From assembly GCA_003013855.2 (NCBI GenBank), contig PVNU02000949.1:938001-1002000 (forward strand): a DNA stretch of 64,000 bases. The letters run 5' to 3'. The position numbers and the translations under genes were made by a program. Under the pieces are notes generated by a model that worked only from the letters and a program-made list of their open reading frames with translations, was not told the DNA's origin and did not search any database. Shown piece by piece: positions 34,412 to 46,044 of this stretch; positions within the stretch are counted from its first letter, which is position 1; every line of letters begins with the position of its first letter. This stretch comes from Liriodendron chinense. Its lineage: Eukaryota > Streptophyta > Magnoliopsida > Magnoliales > Magnoliaceae.

Positions 34412-36408
34412 ATTATTTAATAGTGCCTGCGTATCAAATATCATGTCACCAGAGTATTAAAGCTTCTCTCATGTCTTTTTCCGTCAGGTACCAATACCCA
34501 ATAATGCAGGTCTTTCTCTACGCTACTCTTCTCCTCTTCTCTTCTCGTCTTCTCCTTCCTCACGACTCCATGGCGATGAACGTAGGGTTGCATCAGGGCT
34601 ATTGATCATCTACAGCTCGATAGAATCTGGTTTTGGTGAGCATTCAATTTCGACATCTTCTTCTTATTCTTCTTTCCTTTCAAATCAGTATGATTGAGCT
34701 GATTTTCGCAGCACTGGATCAAACAACCCTCAAACCCCTCCTCCAATTGGATCAAACCAGTTCGATCCAGAACTTCGAATTAGGGAGAATCGAGCTGGGT
34801 TGTTGTTCAATCGAACTAGTTTGACAGTTCCTGGGGGATCCGTTGGTAGAATCCCATGATAGTTCATAGCTATTTTGGAAATGGTGGTGACTCACTTTCC
34901 TTGCATGTGACCTTCATTTACGGCTATTCAGACCATCCAAATTGTGGGGCCTTTCTAAAAAATCACACCAATCAAACAACAGTAACCATCCAATTGATAG
35001 CAATCAAATGGAAGGTTGGAAGTGGAATGGTGGGTGGTCCAATTTCGAAGGGAGAAATCTGATGGTTTCGTGTCATCATTTTCTCAGTGTACTTTTTTCA
35101 ATTATGCTGAATCTACAAATGGGTCACTGATTTTTTGGACGGTTTGGATTTCGGTACAATTATGCTGTGCATATGGTCAAAGAGTCACCACCCTCTGTTA
35201 AAAATCCAGGGGAATTTTTAGAAGAATGTAGTCCTAGGTAATTAGAGTCTGAATCCTCTGCAACTGCAAATGGGCCCATTAGATTGAAATACAACAAAAG
35301 AAGACTGTTTTCCGAATTTTCTATAATGGTCCGTTCTGCTTCTATTCTTCAAATCCCACTCAAATCTTTTGTTTCAGTGCCTAGATCTAGTCTAAAATTA
35401 CTTTCTAGTCTTCCTCTTCCATGGTTGAAATGAAAAAAGAAGAAAATGAGTGAAAAAAATAATTAAATTTAGGTGTTTATCAGCGCATAAGCCCATATCA
35501 GTCCCGAATCAGTCGATATGAGCCGATATGGCTCTTTTTTATTTTTTTTTATCTTTTATTTTTATTTTCTTAAGGTTAGCCATTTCGAGCCATTTCGACC
35601 TCGTATCGTATCACGTATATTAGGCTGACACTACGATTTCAATATTCAAAACTCTTGAATTCACACTGTAATGAGTTAGGAAGAATTCATACTGAATAAT
35701 GGGTGAGGTAAACTATATTCTGATGCAGTGTACTTGTTAGGACATCCAAGCCACTTATCAAGTGGGCCTCACCGTGTTAGGTGCTGACTTAAGCACTCTT
35801 ACCAAAGGATTAGAACACTTCTAGACAAAATATTCCAGTAATGAAATATTATTCTTTAATCTTTTGTAGCATGTGGTCCTTTTATATTGCAGCTTGCATG
35901 TTAAAATTTATAACCTTTCTACTGATTTTTCCTTCGAGAAGAGCTTTAAAAAATGCATTCTCCTTCCAGACAATGGAGATGTATGATATCCATGAGTCAG
36001 TAGTTTGTAAGAGTGGGACTGTGTTTAGCGATCCAAACTGTTGATCGGATGGGCCCCACAGTTTGTTTACCATCCCCCTAAAAATCTCCCAAATGGGCCA
36101 AACCCCAAATTGGTGGCCTAAAAGTAGATGGTAGGGAAAATAGGCTGGAGAACGTTCAATTTTGGAAGGGCCAATATTGGCTGGCTAGAATCTTCATTTA
36201 TGGGGGATTTTTCACAAAGGTCAATTGACAGTGAGGTCCATCAGATGAACAGATGGATCTCTATGTCATGGATCACACTTGACTAATTAACAACCCAGAG
36301 TATATTTTGCAAATCCTTGTGCTGAAGGTTATTCAATTCCTCTGAGAATGATGAAATGTAAGAGAAACTAAATGGAAATTCCTTCTGGTGCAGTGAGTAG
36401 ACAAAGCC
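34412..36408 (+). other. 5' region of F-box unit 6 with 5'-UTR intron and ~1.5 kb extra DNA
   Basis: AATAGTGCCTGCGTATC...CCAGAGTATTAAAG opens the shared 5' region. The 5'-UTR intron is 34636-34711 (TTTTG|GTGAGC ... TTTCGCAG|CACTGG). From about 34812 to 36350 there is DNA absent from units 1, 2 and 7. It could be an insertion or a long second 5' intron; I recognise nothing in it. The final 50 bases before the ATG (TGCAGTGAGTAGAC) match the other units again. Confidence 0.55.
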
Positions 36409-38791
36409 ATGGAGAAAACCAATGACAGAATCAGTCAACTACCTGATGCGGTCCTTCATTACATCCTTTCCTTGATGCCGATGAAATTCATTGTAAGAAC
36501 AAGCATTCTGTCAAGGAGATGGAGAAGCTTGTGGAAACACTTCTGGGCTTATGCCACTGTTCTGGACTTTGGTGACGAATTCAAGACTGGCCAAACCCCA
36601 AAAGAATTCGTGGCTACTGTCAACCGATATCTACAACTCCACAAAGGCAAGGAAATCCAGATGTTTCGGCTATCGTTCACTCCATGCAATCTGTCAGTTG
36701 CTGAGAAATGGGTTGAATTCGCAGTAGCAAAACGAGTCAAGGAGCTTCATATCAACTTGTGTCAAACTATATATTTGATGGCATCCAAACCCATGCCTTG
36801 TAAATTGCTTAACTCCATCTTTAGTTCTGATTCTATAAACCATTTAAATTTGAGTCACTGTGATTTCTGGCCACCATTAAATTTCAAAGGTCGCACCTAC
36901 CTTAAAACTCTCCACCTAAGCCATCTTAGAGTTTCAGATGTCCTGTTTGAAAGCATGCTTTCAAATTGCCCACTTCTGGAGGAATTGAGTTTAAAGGATT
37001 GTTGGGATCTGACTCGTGTCAAGGTTTCCTCCCTGGCTCTGCCACTTAAAAGCATGACAGTGGTCAACTGTCCGGATGTCAAAGAGATTGAGATTTTTGC
37101 TCCAAACCTCCGGTCATTCCGTTTCTATGGTGAATTTATTGATATGTCTTTGGAGAACATTTCAAGCTTGGTAGATGTCCTTCTTAATGGTATATGTAGA
37201 CAGGGTTACCAACTTGACCATGATTGGATTACAGTTCTCCACCATCTTGAACATGTTAAGATTCTGACATTGTGTAACGTCTCTCTTGAGGTATATGTTC
37301 ATTCCTACTCTTCTATAAAATTCTTAACAGTTTTGATTTGTGCCACAGAAACATCTACAAGCATTCATAGGATATTGATCCACATCAGGTGAGCCCCACC
37401 TTGTAGATGGCCTGGCTGTAAATCAGTCCGTTGGGCCGTCAGTCGAGCTTCAAATGTATGAAACATTGCATGGTTCCAAAAAATAATAATAATAAATAAA
37501 TAAAAATGCTAATGAGTGGATCAGCATGAAATTTTTGGCTAGGTCATCTACACAGTGGGACCCACCTGATGTATGGTGCCCAGAGATGTGTGTTAGGCCT
37601 GGCACAACTCTTTAATAATGTGACTTTTATGCGACTAAAATCTTTCTTTTGATCTGCACAGTATGTAGGTTTAGCAGAGGAATATAGACCCGGAGATCTG
37701 CCTGTTACATTCCACAATTTGCAGGAATTGCAGCTATTGATGGATTGGTATGGTGGCAGCTATCTGGCCTGCACCTATAGTTTCTTCAAAAACTGTCCAT
37801 GTCCTTGTCTAGAGAAGCTTTTCATTGAAGTAGGTCTACTTATGCTCCCACTGTAATTTCAGTTCCCATTTAATTTCTTTGAAGAGTTTCAGCTGACATT
37901 CTAGCCATAAATGAGATAGGCTTTACTTATAGATTGATCTGGTGCAAAAATCGTGCCAATCAATTCATAAGGTGGGCCACAAATGTATCGTTTATCTTTC
38001 GTAGTTTTCTTCAAGGGCAAAACAATGGCGGTTACAGATTGTTTATGCTATAAAATGGGTCTATGGGAACCCATGGATACTACCCAAAAACAACATCCCA
38101 AGGTTCATGGAAAATCCTAATTGACAATTAGTGATTTATAGTCCTGCAACACCCATCACCTCTTCAGGGCTTCGATTTCATCAAAGCATCATGGGGCCCA
38201 CCTCATACACGGCCAGGATGTGCTTTTCAGTTTAGCAAATCTCATTTTGAATTGTATTTCTCTCAGCTGCTTATTTATGCTCTCTTTGTTTTGGATGTGA
38301 ATTTGAAGTTTCCTTCTGCCGTCGAGGACCCCTTTCAAAGAGACTCCCAATTTGAGGGAGTGCCGGCAGAGGACCCTCCGCAGATTGTGTTTGATCATCT
38401 GAAGTTGATAAAAATGAATGGATTTAGAGGGCTCAAGGATGAAATGCAGTTGGTGAAATTTTTCCTAGAGAAGGCTATTGTACTAGAGTCTTTGGTTTTG
38501 GTAGCTCCTCAGAAAGCTGCCTGTGACATGAAGAAGGATTCTGCATCGAAGTCTAAATCTGTCGACGCACCAGTGGGTCTTCTTCATGAGCGGCTATTGA
38601 TCTTGGCAAAGGCATCATCATCAGATGCTCAGATATTGATATGTGAATATTTGGACGACGATGGAGCTTTAGCCCCAACTCATACTGAAGTTTACCATAA
38701 GGGTAGCTTTGTCCCCGAGCAGCTTCTTTTCCCTGGATTTTTCGGCCCAGATTCTCAGTTTGGAGAATTTGGGCCCATGGTTCTAATGTAG
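36409..38791 (+). CDS. intact F-box/LRR/FBD protein gene, unit 6 (3 exons, 510 aa)
   Basis: Exons 36409-37290, 37662-37829 and 38309-38791, all phase 0: TTGAG|GTATAT, CTGCACAG|TATG, TTGAA|GTAGGT, TTGAAG|TTTCC. Residues 4-44 are the F-box (NDRISQLPDAVLHYILSLMP, RTSILSRRWRSLWKH), which binds Skp1/ASK in SCF ubiquitin ligases. LRR-like segments follow (INHLNLSHCDF; YLKTLHLSHL; SNCPLLEELSLKDC). Exon 2 gives LPVTFHNLQELQLLM and CPCPCLEKLFIE. Residues about 373-445 are the FBD domain (IVFDHLKLIKMNGF, then KFFLEKAIVLESLVLVAP). It is the only fully open copy of the array. A sequence change near 38698 removes the stop used by siblings and adds about 28 residues ending GPMVLM. The substrate is unknown. 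An alternative exon 1 end at CAG|GTGAGC (37388) breaks phase. Confidence 0.88.
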
Positions 38792-39526
38792 ACCATTGGT
38801 CTGTTGCAGAACACTGTGGATGGACTGTCTCAAAAGTTGTGCTAGGTTGTCCTGTTGATGAGATTTTTGGGGTATAGCCCACTCACAGCAGGACACAGCA
38901 CTACAATTGTCTGGACTACCAAACCATCAGTCCTCTTCTCAGAAATGAAAACCTGGTTTCTTATACAAAGCCATGTATTTTGGATCCTGTAATTCTGTTT
39001 CTAAATTCTAGTTCTTGTACTTGTTGGTTTGTAAGCTCTGTTTGGACACCACCAATCCAATCCATCCGAGGATCTCTGATGTTTGCTGTTTTTCTGATGT
39101 AGTCCATTTATGGGTGGTCATTTGATGGATGTCTCACATGGTTCCACATGCCCATGATTTGGAATGCCATTCATGGGTGGTCATTTGATCAATGTCTCAC
39201 ATGGTTCCAATGCTCCTCTCTCATAGTCTTTCTCTACCAAACACTGAAGCCTTGTGACATTTTAAGTAGTTAAGTATTGTTGTATTTCTTTGTAATTATG
39301 TGATTATAAAGTTAAAATTAGGAAAAACACTACTGGTTCGAGCATCTGTGTGAGTGAGGTTCTATCAAGCACTTAAAATTTTTAGCCAGAGCATATGATT
39401 GGTCAAGTTAAACTATATTCTCTCCACCACAAAAAATTTCGTTGATTGAACCATCATAAGCGGGTTACTTGTTTGTTTTTGTTGTAAGTAAACAAATGGA
39501 TAGTTTTCATTTCAATCATTCATTAA
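38792..39526 (+). other. 3' flank of F-box unit 6 (no gene)
   Basis: Standard unit 3' flank to about 39060, a short duplicated piece (GGGTGGTCATTTGAT at 39113 and 39176), then the upstream flank of unit 7 (TAGTTTTCATTTCAATCATT) broken at 39526 by a transposon. Confidence 0.55.
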
Positions 39527-39905
39527 GGGCCTCTTTGGATACTATCAATTTTTTTATTTTTTCATATGTAAGTTAATAAGTTACTTTTCTTAATTTAGTT
39601 TGGTTATTTAACTTAAATAAGTAGCTTTTAAGAAAAAAATAACTTTTTTTTTTTTCTGTCTGTTTTTTTGTTGCTGTTCAACTTATTTTCTTCATTTTTT
39701 TTGGTGACACAACAACTTGGGAATTTCTTCAAGGGAATATGCTCTTTGTGGCCATTAACCCCTTGGAACCATTTATCCAAAGGATTGATAGATGATCTGG
39801 TGGGAGTATCATTGCCTGCAAGGATGGTAGAGGTCAAAAGGACCACTAGATTAATACAATTTCAACTCCCTAGTGGACCACATAAGATCATCACGTCTAT
39901 GAAAA

Positions 39906-40094
39906 GAGTTCAGATCATCTGCTCGGCCCGAACAGGATTTTTCTGTTCGTCGACGCCTGATTGGTCCAGCTCAGCAGACGTCAGCACTGACTGCGTTAAA
40001 TGCAGCAGTGCTAACATTGTCAGTGCTGAGCTGGACCAATCAGATGGCCGGCAAACAGAAAAATCCTCTGAATCTGAGTAGACTATCTGGATTC
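39906..40094. mobile_element. 189-bp Mutator-like MITE, 9-bp target duplication
   Basis: Flanked by CTATGAAAA at 39897-39905 and 40095-40103. Long inverted arms: AGGATTTTTCTGTTCG...TGATTGGTCCAGCTCAGC on the left and the inverse at 40026-40075. It should form a near-complete hairpin. Ends resemble 34195-34344. Confidence 0.8.
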
Positions 40095-40639
40095 CTATGA
40101 AAATTGTGTCATTTTAACGGCAAGGGCCAGTCATATGTAAAAATTTTCATGAGCATCATGAGTTCCACAAAGTGCCAACCAGAACATCTTTGGTACATAT
40201 AGCACATGCATGAGCTAATTAAGACCATTTATCTTGAGGGCCATCATGTGGAAGTGCTACAGCCCCCAAAATAAAGGCAACCAAACTACGATGGTTGTCC
40301 AACTGGTGGGGACTGTAATTGGATAGTTAACGCAGCTTGAACAAAAAACAGAGCAACAATCAAGAACCAACAGCCAAAACACACACCAATGAGCACTACA
40401 ACCTATTCACATATGGCCCACCAAATCAATTGTCTAAAACAAGGTACTTTCATTGAGTGGCCCACACATGTGCATTGATGTGGTCAGTGGACCAGCTTGA
40501 TCTTTTGGACTAGGGCACATGATGGTAAAGATCTTGCACGTCCAAGTTGAGTCCCACCATAAGTCCACATAGATGAATGGAAGATCTGTGCCATGTTGGC
40601 ACTTTGTCACATTACAAATCTACAGTTGATAAATCCATT

Positions 40640-40920
40640 GATATCAAAGGACTGGCCCACACAATGGACAACCCACGTCACATGGGCTCCACATGATGGA
40701 CAATAATATTGATGGTAGGCCTGACATGATGGATGACCAACATCAAAAGTGGGCCCTACATAATTGACAGTGCACATTAAAGGTTGGTCTCTAATGATGA
40801 ATGACCCACATCCAAGGTGGGCCCTGCATGATGGACGGACCACATCAAAGTTGGGGCCTACACAATGAAATGTCCACATCAAAGGGTGTCCCCACATGAT
40901 GGACAGTGGATGCAAGGGGA
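40640..40920. repeat. ~42-bp minisatellite (CACATCAAAGGTGGGCCC type)
   Basis: Six to seven degenerate units built around CACATCAAAGGTGGGCCCTA and CATGATGGAC. The repeat is open on the minus strand as a short repetitive peptide, which I take as chance. The last 50 bases of the window (63945-64000) carry the same words. Confidence 0.7.
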
Positions 40921-41024
40921 ACCAGTCATACTTGAGCAATAAATACTCATGATGTTGGAAATCAAACGTGCTCTTCTACATTTTGCTTATAAGTATGTTG
41001 TTTACCCAATATAGTTATTTGAAT

Positions 41025-41200
41025 AAAGAGAAACCAAGATATGCTACTCGTGGCATAAGTAGCTTATGTAAGGGAGAAACTGAGATAAGTTAATTGTGGC
41101 ATAAGTAGCTTATGTAAAGTAACTTACCCCTATGGGAGAAACTGAGATAAGTTATTTGTGGCATAAGTAGCTTATGTAAAGTAACTTACCAAATAAGTTA
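41025..41200. repeat. three tandem copies of a ~60-bp unit
   Basis: Units begin GAGAAACTGAGATAAGTTA and contain GTGGCATAAGTAGCTTATGT. The first unit is shorter and more diverged. A/T-rich, inside the Harbinger-like element. Confidence 0.75.
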
Positions 41201-41355
41201 CCTTTTCTACTTATAGCAGTAGATAAGTAACTTATTGAGATAAGTAAGTTTGGTTTAAGATCAATTATGAGTAACTTTTTTTACTTAAAGTAAATCACTT
41301 CAGTTTAAATGTAGAAATTCGGATAAATTACCTGAGGCATAAGTAGCATATCTTA

Positions 41356-42392
41356 GGGCTTGTTTGGCCAGTTGTATTAGAATGTATTAGAAGTGATTGA
41401 ATTGCAAATCCCACATTTTCAAACTTATTCCCTGTTTGGGACTTCACTCATCAGGGCATTGGAAACCTCGCCTGATACAACGTGGGTTTGAGAGGGATTC
41501 TCCCAATCCCACTTCAGACGGATTTGGGAGGGACATACAAAATCGAGAGTGGATTGCACCTGGGGTTGTGTGGAGCCCACAATGATGTCATGATAAATCC
41601 ACTCCGTCCATTTGTTTTAAAACAGCATAATAGTACAAGAGCCTAAAAAATCAGGGAGATCCAAAACTCAGGTCGGCCATCCAACATGAAAAAATGGGAT
41701 TAGAAGCGTCCGCCATTAAAACCTTCCTAGAGCTAACCATGATGTGGCTTCCACCATGATGTCTGGGCTATATCTACACCAGCCATGCATTTTTCGAGAT
41801 TAGTTTAGCACAAGAGCCTAAAAATCAAGCAGATCCAATGCTCAAGTGGGCCACACCACAAAAAGCAGTGGGAATTGAACGCCTCCCATTGAAAATCTTT
41901 TGGGGTGCATAGAAGTCTTGGATCAACTTAATAATTGTGTTTCCCCCTCATCCAGGTCTGTGTGACGTCATGCACAAGTTGGATTACAAATAGGCATTAC
42001 GGTGGGGCCTAGGAAGGTATCAATAGTGGTCGTCATTGTACCACTTCTTTCTATTGTGTGGTCCACTTGAGCTTTGGATCGACCTCATTTTTGGGCTCAA
42101 GCCCTAAAATGCTCTCACAAAGTGGATGAATGATGTTGATATAACACATACATCATAATGAGGCTGCCTCTCTTGGACAGAAAGATAATTCATCTACATT
42201 CTTCCAAATGCTATACATCGGATTGTATTGTAGAACACTCATGATCTTCTCCAATCCGTATATGAGGTTGAGTTTTGAAAATCCAATGGTATTAACTGAC
42301 AATCCATTACCACAGGTAATGATTGTCCTTTTCAAATTTCATCCCATCTAATACCATCTAATACCGTCTAATCCCATTCGCCAAAGAGGCCC
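41356..42392. mobile_element. nested PIF/Harbinger-like element (TSD TTA)
   Basis: Ends GGGCTTGTTTGGCCAG and GCCAAAGAGGCCC form an inverted repeat; TTA flanks at 41353-41355 and 42393-42395. Subterminal ATTAGAATGTATTAGAAG pairs with TCTAATACCGTCTAATCCC. A fold-back body (41575-42165) sits inside. No transposase seen. Confidence 0.65.
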
Positions 42393-42499
42393 TTAAGTTA
42401 CTATCCAAACGCCCCTAATTGCCCACCAATCATGTAAGAATGTAATTAAATCATTAACATTCATAAGTTCTAATCCATCTAAGTTGTGAACCATATTGT

Positions 42500-42659
42500 G
42501 TCTCGCCTGCTAGCCTAACCGGAAGATGCTTAGGTGTTTCAACAGCAGGTCCTAGGTTCCAGTGCTAAGGAGACATACTGACCCCAATAGTGGATGGGTG
42601 CATTGTGTGACTAACCACGTGCCCAGCTAATAGGGTGGGTGCTTTGCATGACTAACTTG

Positions 42660-42690
<31 letters not shown>
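42500..42690 (+). mobile_element. tRNA-like SINE with 15-bp target duplication
   Basis: Flanked by TGTGAACCATATTGT at 42485-42499 and 42691-42705. Starts GTCTCGCCTGCTAGCC, has an A-box-like TAGCCTAACCGGAAG and a B-box-like GGTCCTAGGTTCCAGTGC, and ends in about 28 A. A second copy is at 53738-53870 on the minus strand. Confidence 0.8.
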
Positions 42691-42723
42691 TGTGAACCAT
42701 ATTGTTTAAAGTTAATTATTTAA

Positions 42724-43015
42724 GAGAAAAGCTCACACACATCTAGTTGCATTACCAACTATTTGCCCTGTGGGGGCCACCATGGTGTTTATACGATCTC
42801 TTGCCCATCCAGTAAGGTTGCCTCATCAAAAATCAGCCAATCTAACCATTAGATGCATCTCACATGATGTGTGGCTTGGGGGGTCATTCTTTGTTTTCTT
42901 TGGTGTGCCTTACTTGATAGTTGGATCCACTTGACTTTTAGGGTTGTCCCATTTTCATGGTGGGACAACTATGGTGGCCCCTCATGACAACTAGTTGGAC
43001 GTATGAGCATTTCTC
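42724..43015. mobile_element. Mutator-like MITE (GAGAAATGCTCA family), unit 7
   Basis: Begins GAGAAAAGCTCACACACATC, ends GTATGAGCATTTCTC, flanked by the perfect 9-bp duplication ATTATTTAA (42715-42723 and 43016-43024). 292 bp, non-coding. Same site and family as upstream of units 5 and 6. Confidence 0.85.
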
Positions 43016-43423
43016 ATTATTTAATAGTGTGTATCAACCATCATGCTCCACCAGAGTATTAAAGATTCTCTCGTGACTTTAGTAGTGCCTCACCTAATAG
43101 TTGGATCCACCTGACGTTTTAGGGCTCTTATCCTCTCCCCTCTTACCTCCTAACGACCTCATGGCCATGAACTCAGGGTTGCAACAGGGCCACTGATCTC
43201 TACAGCACGATTGAATCAGATTTTGGTGAGCATTCAATTTCGACACTTTCTTCCTTTACAAATCAATCTGATTGAGCGGATTTTCGCAGCACTGGATCCT
43301 CAAACCCCACCTCCAATTGGACCAAACTGGTTCAATCCACACCGTCTAATCAGGGCGAAAGAGCTACTAAATGCAGAATCCTTCGAGTTCAGTGAGTAGG
43401 CATCAGTTTCAGAGCAAGAAAGC
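43016..43423 (+). other. 5' region of F-box unit 7
   Basis: Shared AATAGTGTGTATCAACC...CCACCAGAGTATTAAAG segment and the 5'-UTR intron (TTTTG|GTGAGC near 43224 to TTTCGCAG|CACTGG near 43290). Confidence 0.55.
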
Positions 43424-43889
43424 CATGAACAAAACCAATGACAGAATCAGCCAACTACCTTGATGCCGATGAAATTCATCTAAGAACAAGCATTCTGTCA
43501 AGGAGATTGAGAAACTTGTGTAAACACTTCTGGGCTTATGCCACTGCTCTGGACTTTGGTGTGAAATTCGCAACTGGCCAAACCCCAGAAGAATTCGTGG
43601 CTACTGTTAACCGATATCTACAACTCCACAAAGGCAAGAAGATCCAGATGTTTCAGCTCTCATTCAATCCTGGCGATCTATATCTGTCAGATGCCGAGAA
43701 ATGGGTTGAATTTACTGTAGCAAAACGAGTTAAGGAGTTTGGTATCTGCTTCTGTAAAGCTGTAGATTGTCTGCATTCGAACCTGTGCTTTGTAAGTTGC
43801 TTAAATCCATCTTTAGTTGTGATTCCGTAACCCATTTGAATTTGTAGGGCTGCAATTTCTTCCCACCCTTGAATTTCAAAGGTTGCTCC

Positions 43890-44472
43890 TGTTGGGAATA
43901 GGAAAACCGGCAGCGGAAGCCGAAGTCAAACAAAACCACAGCAGAATATAAGATCAAATGAGAAACACAATGCAATCACACCACACAAGCATTCAACCAC
44001 AAGAGAATCCGATTTTACATGGAAAAACCCCTCAACGGGTAAAATACCACAGCACAAAGCGATCCATTATGATTCCAGAAGATTACAGAGATTGACAGCC
44101 CACAAGCAAAGAAAAACAGAGAAAACCCAAGCTCTCTCTCTCTCAAAGCACTCTCCCCTCTTCCTAATACAATTAGGAAACCTTAGACACCTTAGGATAT
44201 GTCCTAATCCCGGTTACACCCGCTTAAATAGGCAACAATCCCGAATTAGAAACAAACTTACGCAAACCGTGTAAAACTGCGCACCGCCGATTGATCGGGC
44301 GATCAATTGACTGCCCCGAGTGATCAATTGGACAGGCTGGCCGATTGATCAGCCGGGAGCAAAACTGTCCAGGGACTTGCTGTGAGAAAATACGAATGGG
44401 CGATTGATCGGCCAGGCTGGTCGATCAATCGATGGCCCTGTCTCACACAGATTTGAGTCACCGATTCCAACA
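43890..44472. mobile_element. solo LTR in F-box exon 1 (TSD GCTCC)
   Basis: TGTTGGGAATAGG...CGATTCCAACA, 583 bp, flanked by GCTCC at 43885-43889 and 44473-44477. Excising it restores GGTTGCTCC-TGCCTCAAAACAC, collinear with the intact exon. The inverted terminal TGTTGGGAAT/ATTCCAACA is Copia-like. It contains GATTGATC clusters (44285-44435). Confidence 0.88.
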
Positions 44473-46044
44473 GCTCCTGCCTCAAAACACTCCACCTAAG
44501 TGTTGTTCGAGTTACAGATGCCCTGTTTAAAAGCATGCTTTCAAATTGCCTGCTTTTGGAGGAATTGATTTTAAGGGATTGCTGTGGTCAGACTCGTGTC
44601 AAGGTTTCTGCTCCAGATCTGCCACTTAAGAGCTTGACAGTGGTCGACTGTTGGGATGCCAATGAGATTGAGATTTTTGCTCCGAACCTCCACTGATTCC
44701 ATTTCTATGGTGATTTTATTCCCATGTATTTCAAGATCATTTCGAGTTTGGTGGATGTCCTTGTTGAGGTATATATGTTCATCCCTGCTCTTCTATGAAA
44801 TTCTTTGCAGTTTTAATTTGTGCCCCAGAAACATCTATAAATGTTCATAAGATATTGATCCACATCAGTTGGGCCGCACCTTGTAGATGGGTTGGCTGAA
44901 AATCAGTCCGTTGGACTGTCAGTTGGGCTTCGAATGTATGAAACATTGCAGAGTTCAAAAAAAAAAAAAAAAAAAAAAAGTACAGAGAGAGAAGAGAACA
45001 ATGCTAATGAGTGAATTGGCATGAAATTTTTGCCACATCAACTACACATTGGGTCTTGCCTGATGTATGGTGCCTAGAGGTGGGTGTTAGGCATGGCACA
45101 ATAATAATATGACTTTCATGTTACTAAAATCTTTCTTTTGATCTGCACAGTATGTAGGTTTAGCAGAAGAATATGGACCTGGAGATTTGCCTGTTACATG
45201 CCACAATTTGCAAGAATTGCAGCTATTGATGGATTGGTATGGTGTTAGCTATCTGGCTAGCTTCTTAAAAAACTGTCCATGTCCTTGTCTAGAGAAGCTT
45301 TTCATTGAAGTAAGTTTACATATGCTCCCACTGTAATTTTAGTTCCCATTTAATTTCTTTTAAGTGTTTAAGCTGACATCCTAGCCATGAATGAGATCGG
45401 CTTGACTTATAGATTGGCCTGGTGCAAAAATCAGGCTAATCAATTCATCCAGTGGGCCACAAATGGAGAATTGTTTAATCTCACTTAGTTGTTATCACGG
45501 ATAAAACAATGGTGGTTACAGATTGTTTATGCTATAAAATGGGTCTGTGGGAACCATGGATACCACACAAAAACAACATGGCAAGGGTCACAGAAAACAC
45601 CAGTTGACAATTAGTGATTAGCAGTCCTGCAACACCGATCACCTCTTCAGGGCTTCGATTTCATCGAAGCATCATGGGGCCCACCTGATGCATGTCCAGG
45701 ATGTGCTTTTCTGTTTAGCAAATATCATTTTGAATACTATCTTCTTTCAGACCTGCTTATTAACGCTCTCTTTGTTTTCGATGCGAATTTGAAGCTTCTG
45801 TCTTCCATCGAGGAACCCCCTCATAGAGACTGCAGTTCGAGGGACTGCTGGCAGAGGACACTCGGGAGATTGTGTTGATCATCTGAAAGTGATAAAAATG
45901 AATGGCTTTACAGGACTCAAGGATGAAATGCAGTTGGTGAAATTTTTCCTAGAGAAGACTATTGTATTAGAGTCTTTGGTTTTGGTAGCTCCTCAACATG
46001 ACGAAGGATTTTGCATTGGAGTGTAAATCTGACTATGCATCATT

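Larger units (their letters stand above)
39527..42415. mobile_element. PIF/Harbinger-like non-autonomous element, nested insertions inside
   Basis: Left end GGGCCTCTTTGGATACTATC, right end TAACTT-rich ...ACTATCCAAACGCCCC. The flanking target duplication is TAA at 39524-39526 and 42416-42418. Removing it joins CATTCATTAA to TTGCCCACCAATCATG, which matches the empty site in the upstream flanks of units 5 and 6. No transposase frame was seen. Contains 39906-40094, a minisatellite, a short tandem repeat and the nested element 41356-42392. Confidence 0.65.

Noticed and set aside
40607..40939. Repetitive minus-strand protein, or a CRISPR-like array
   Set aside because: The repeat is a degenerate plant minisatellite without unique spacers; the open frame follows from a period near a multiple of three.
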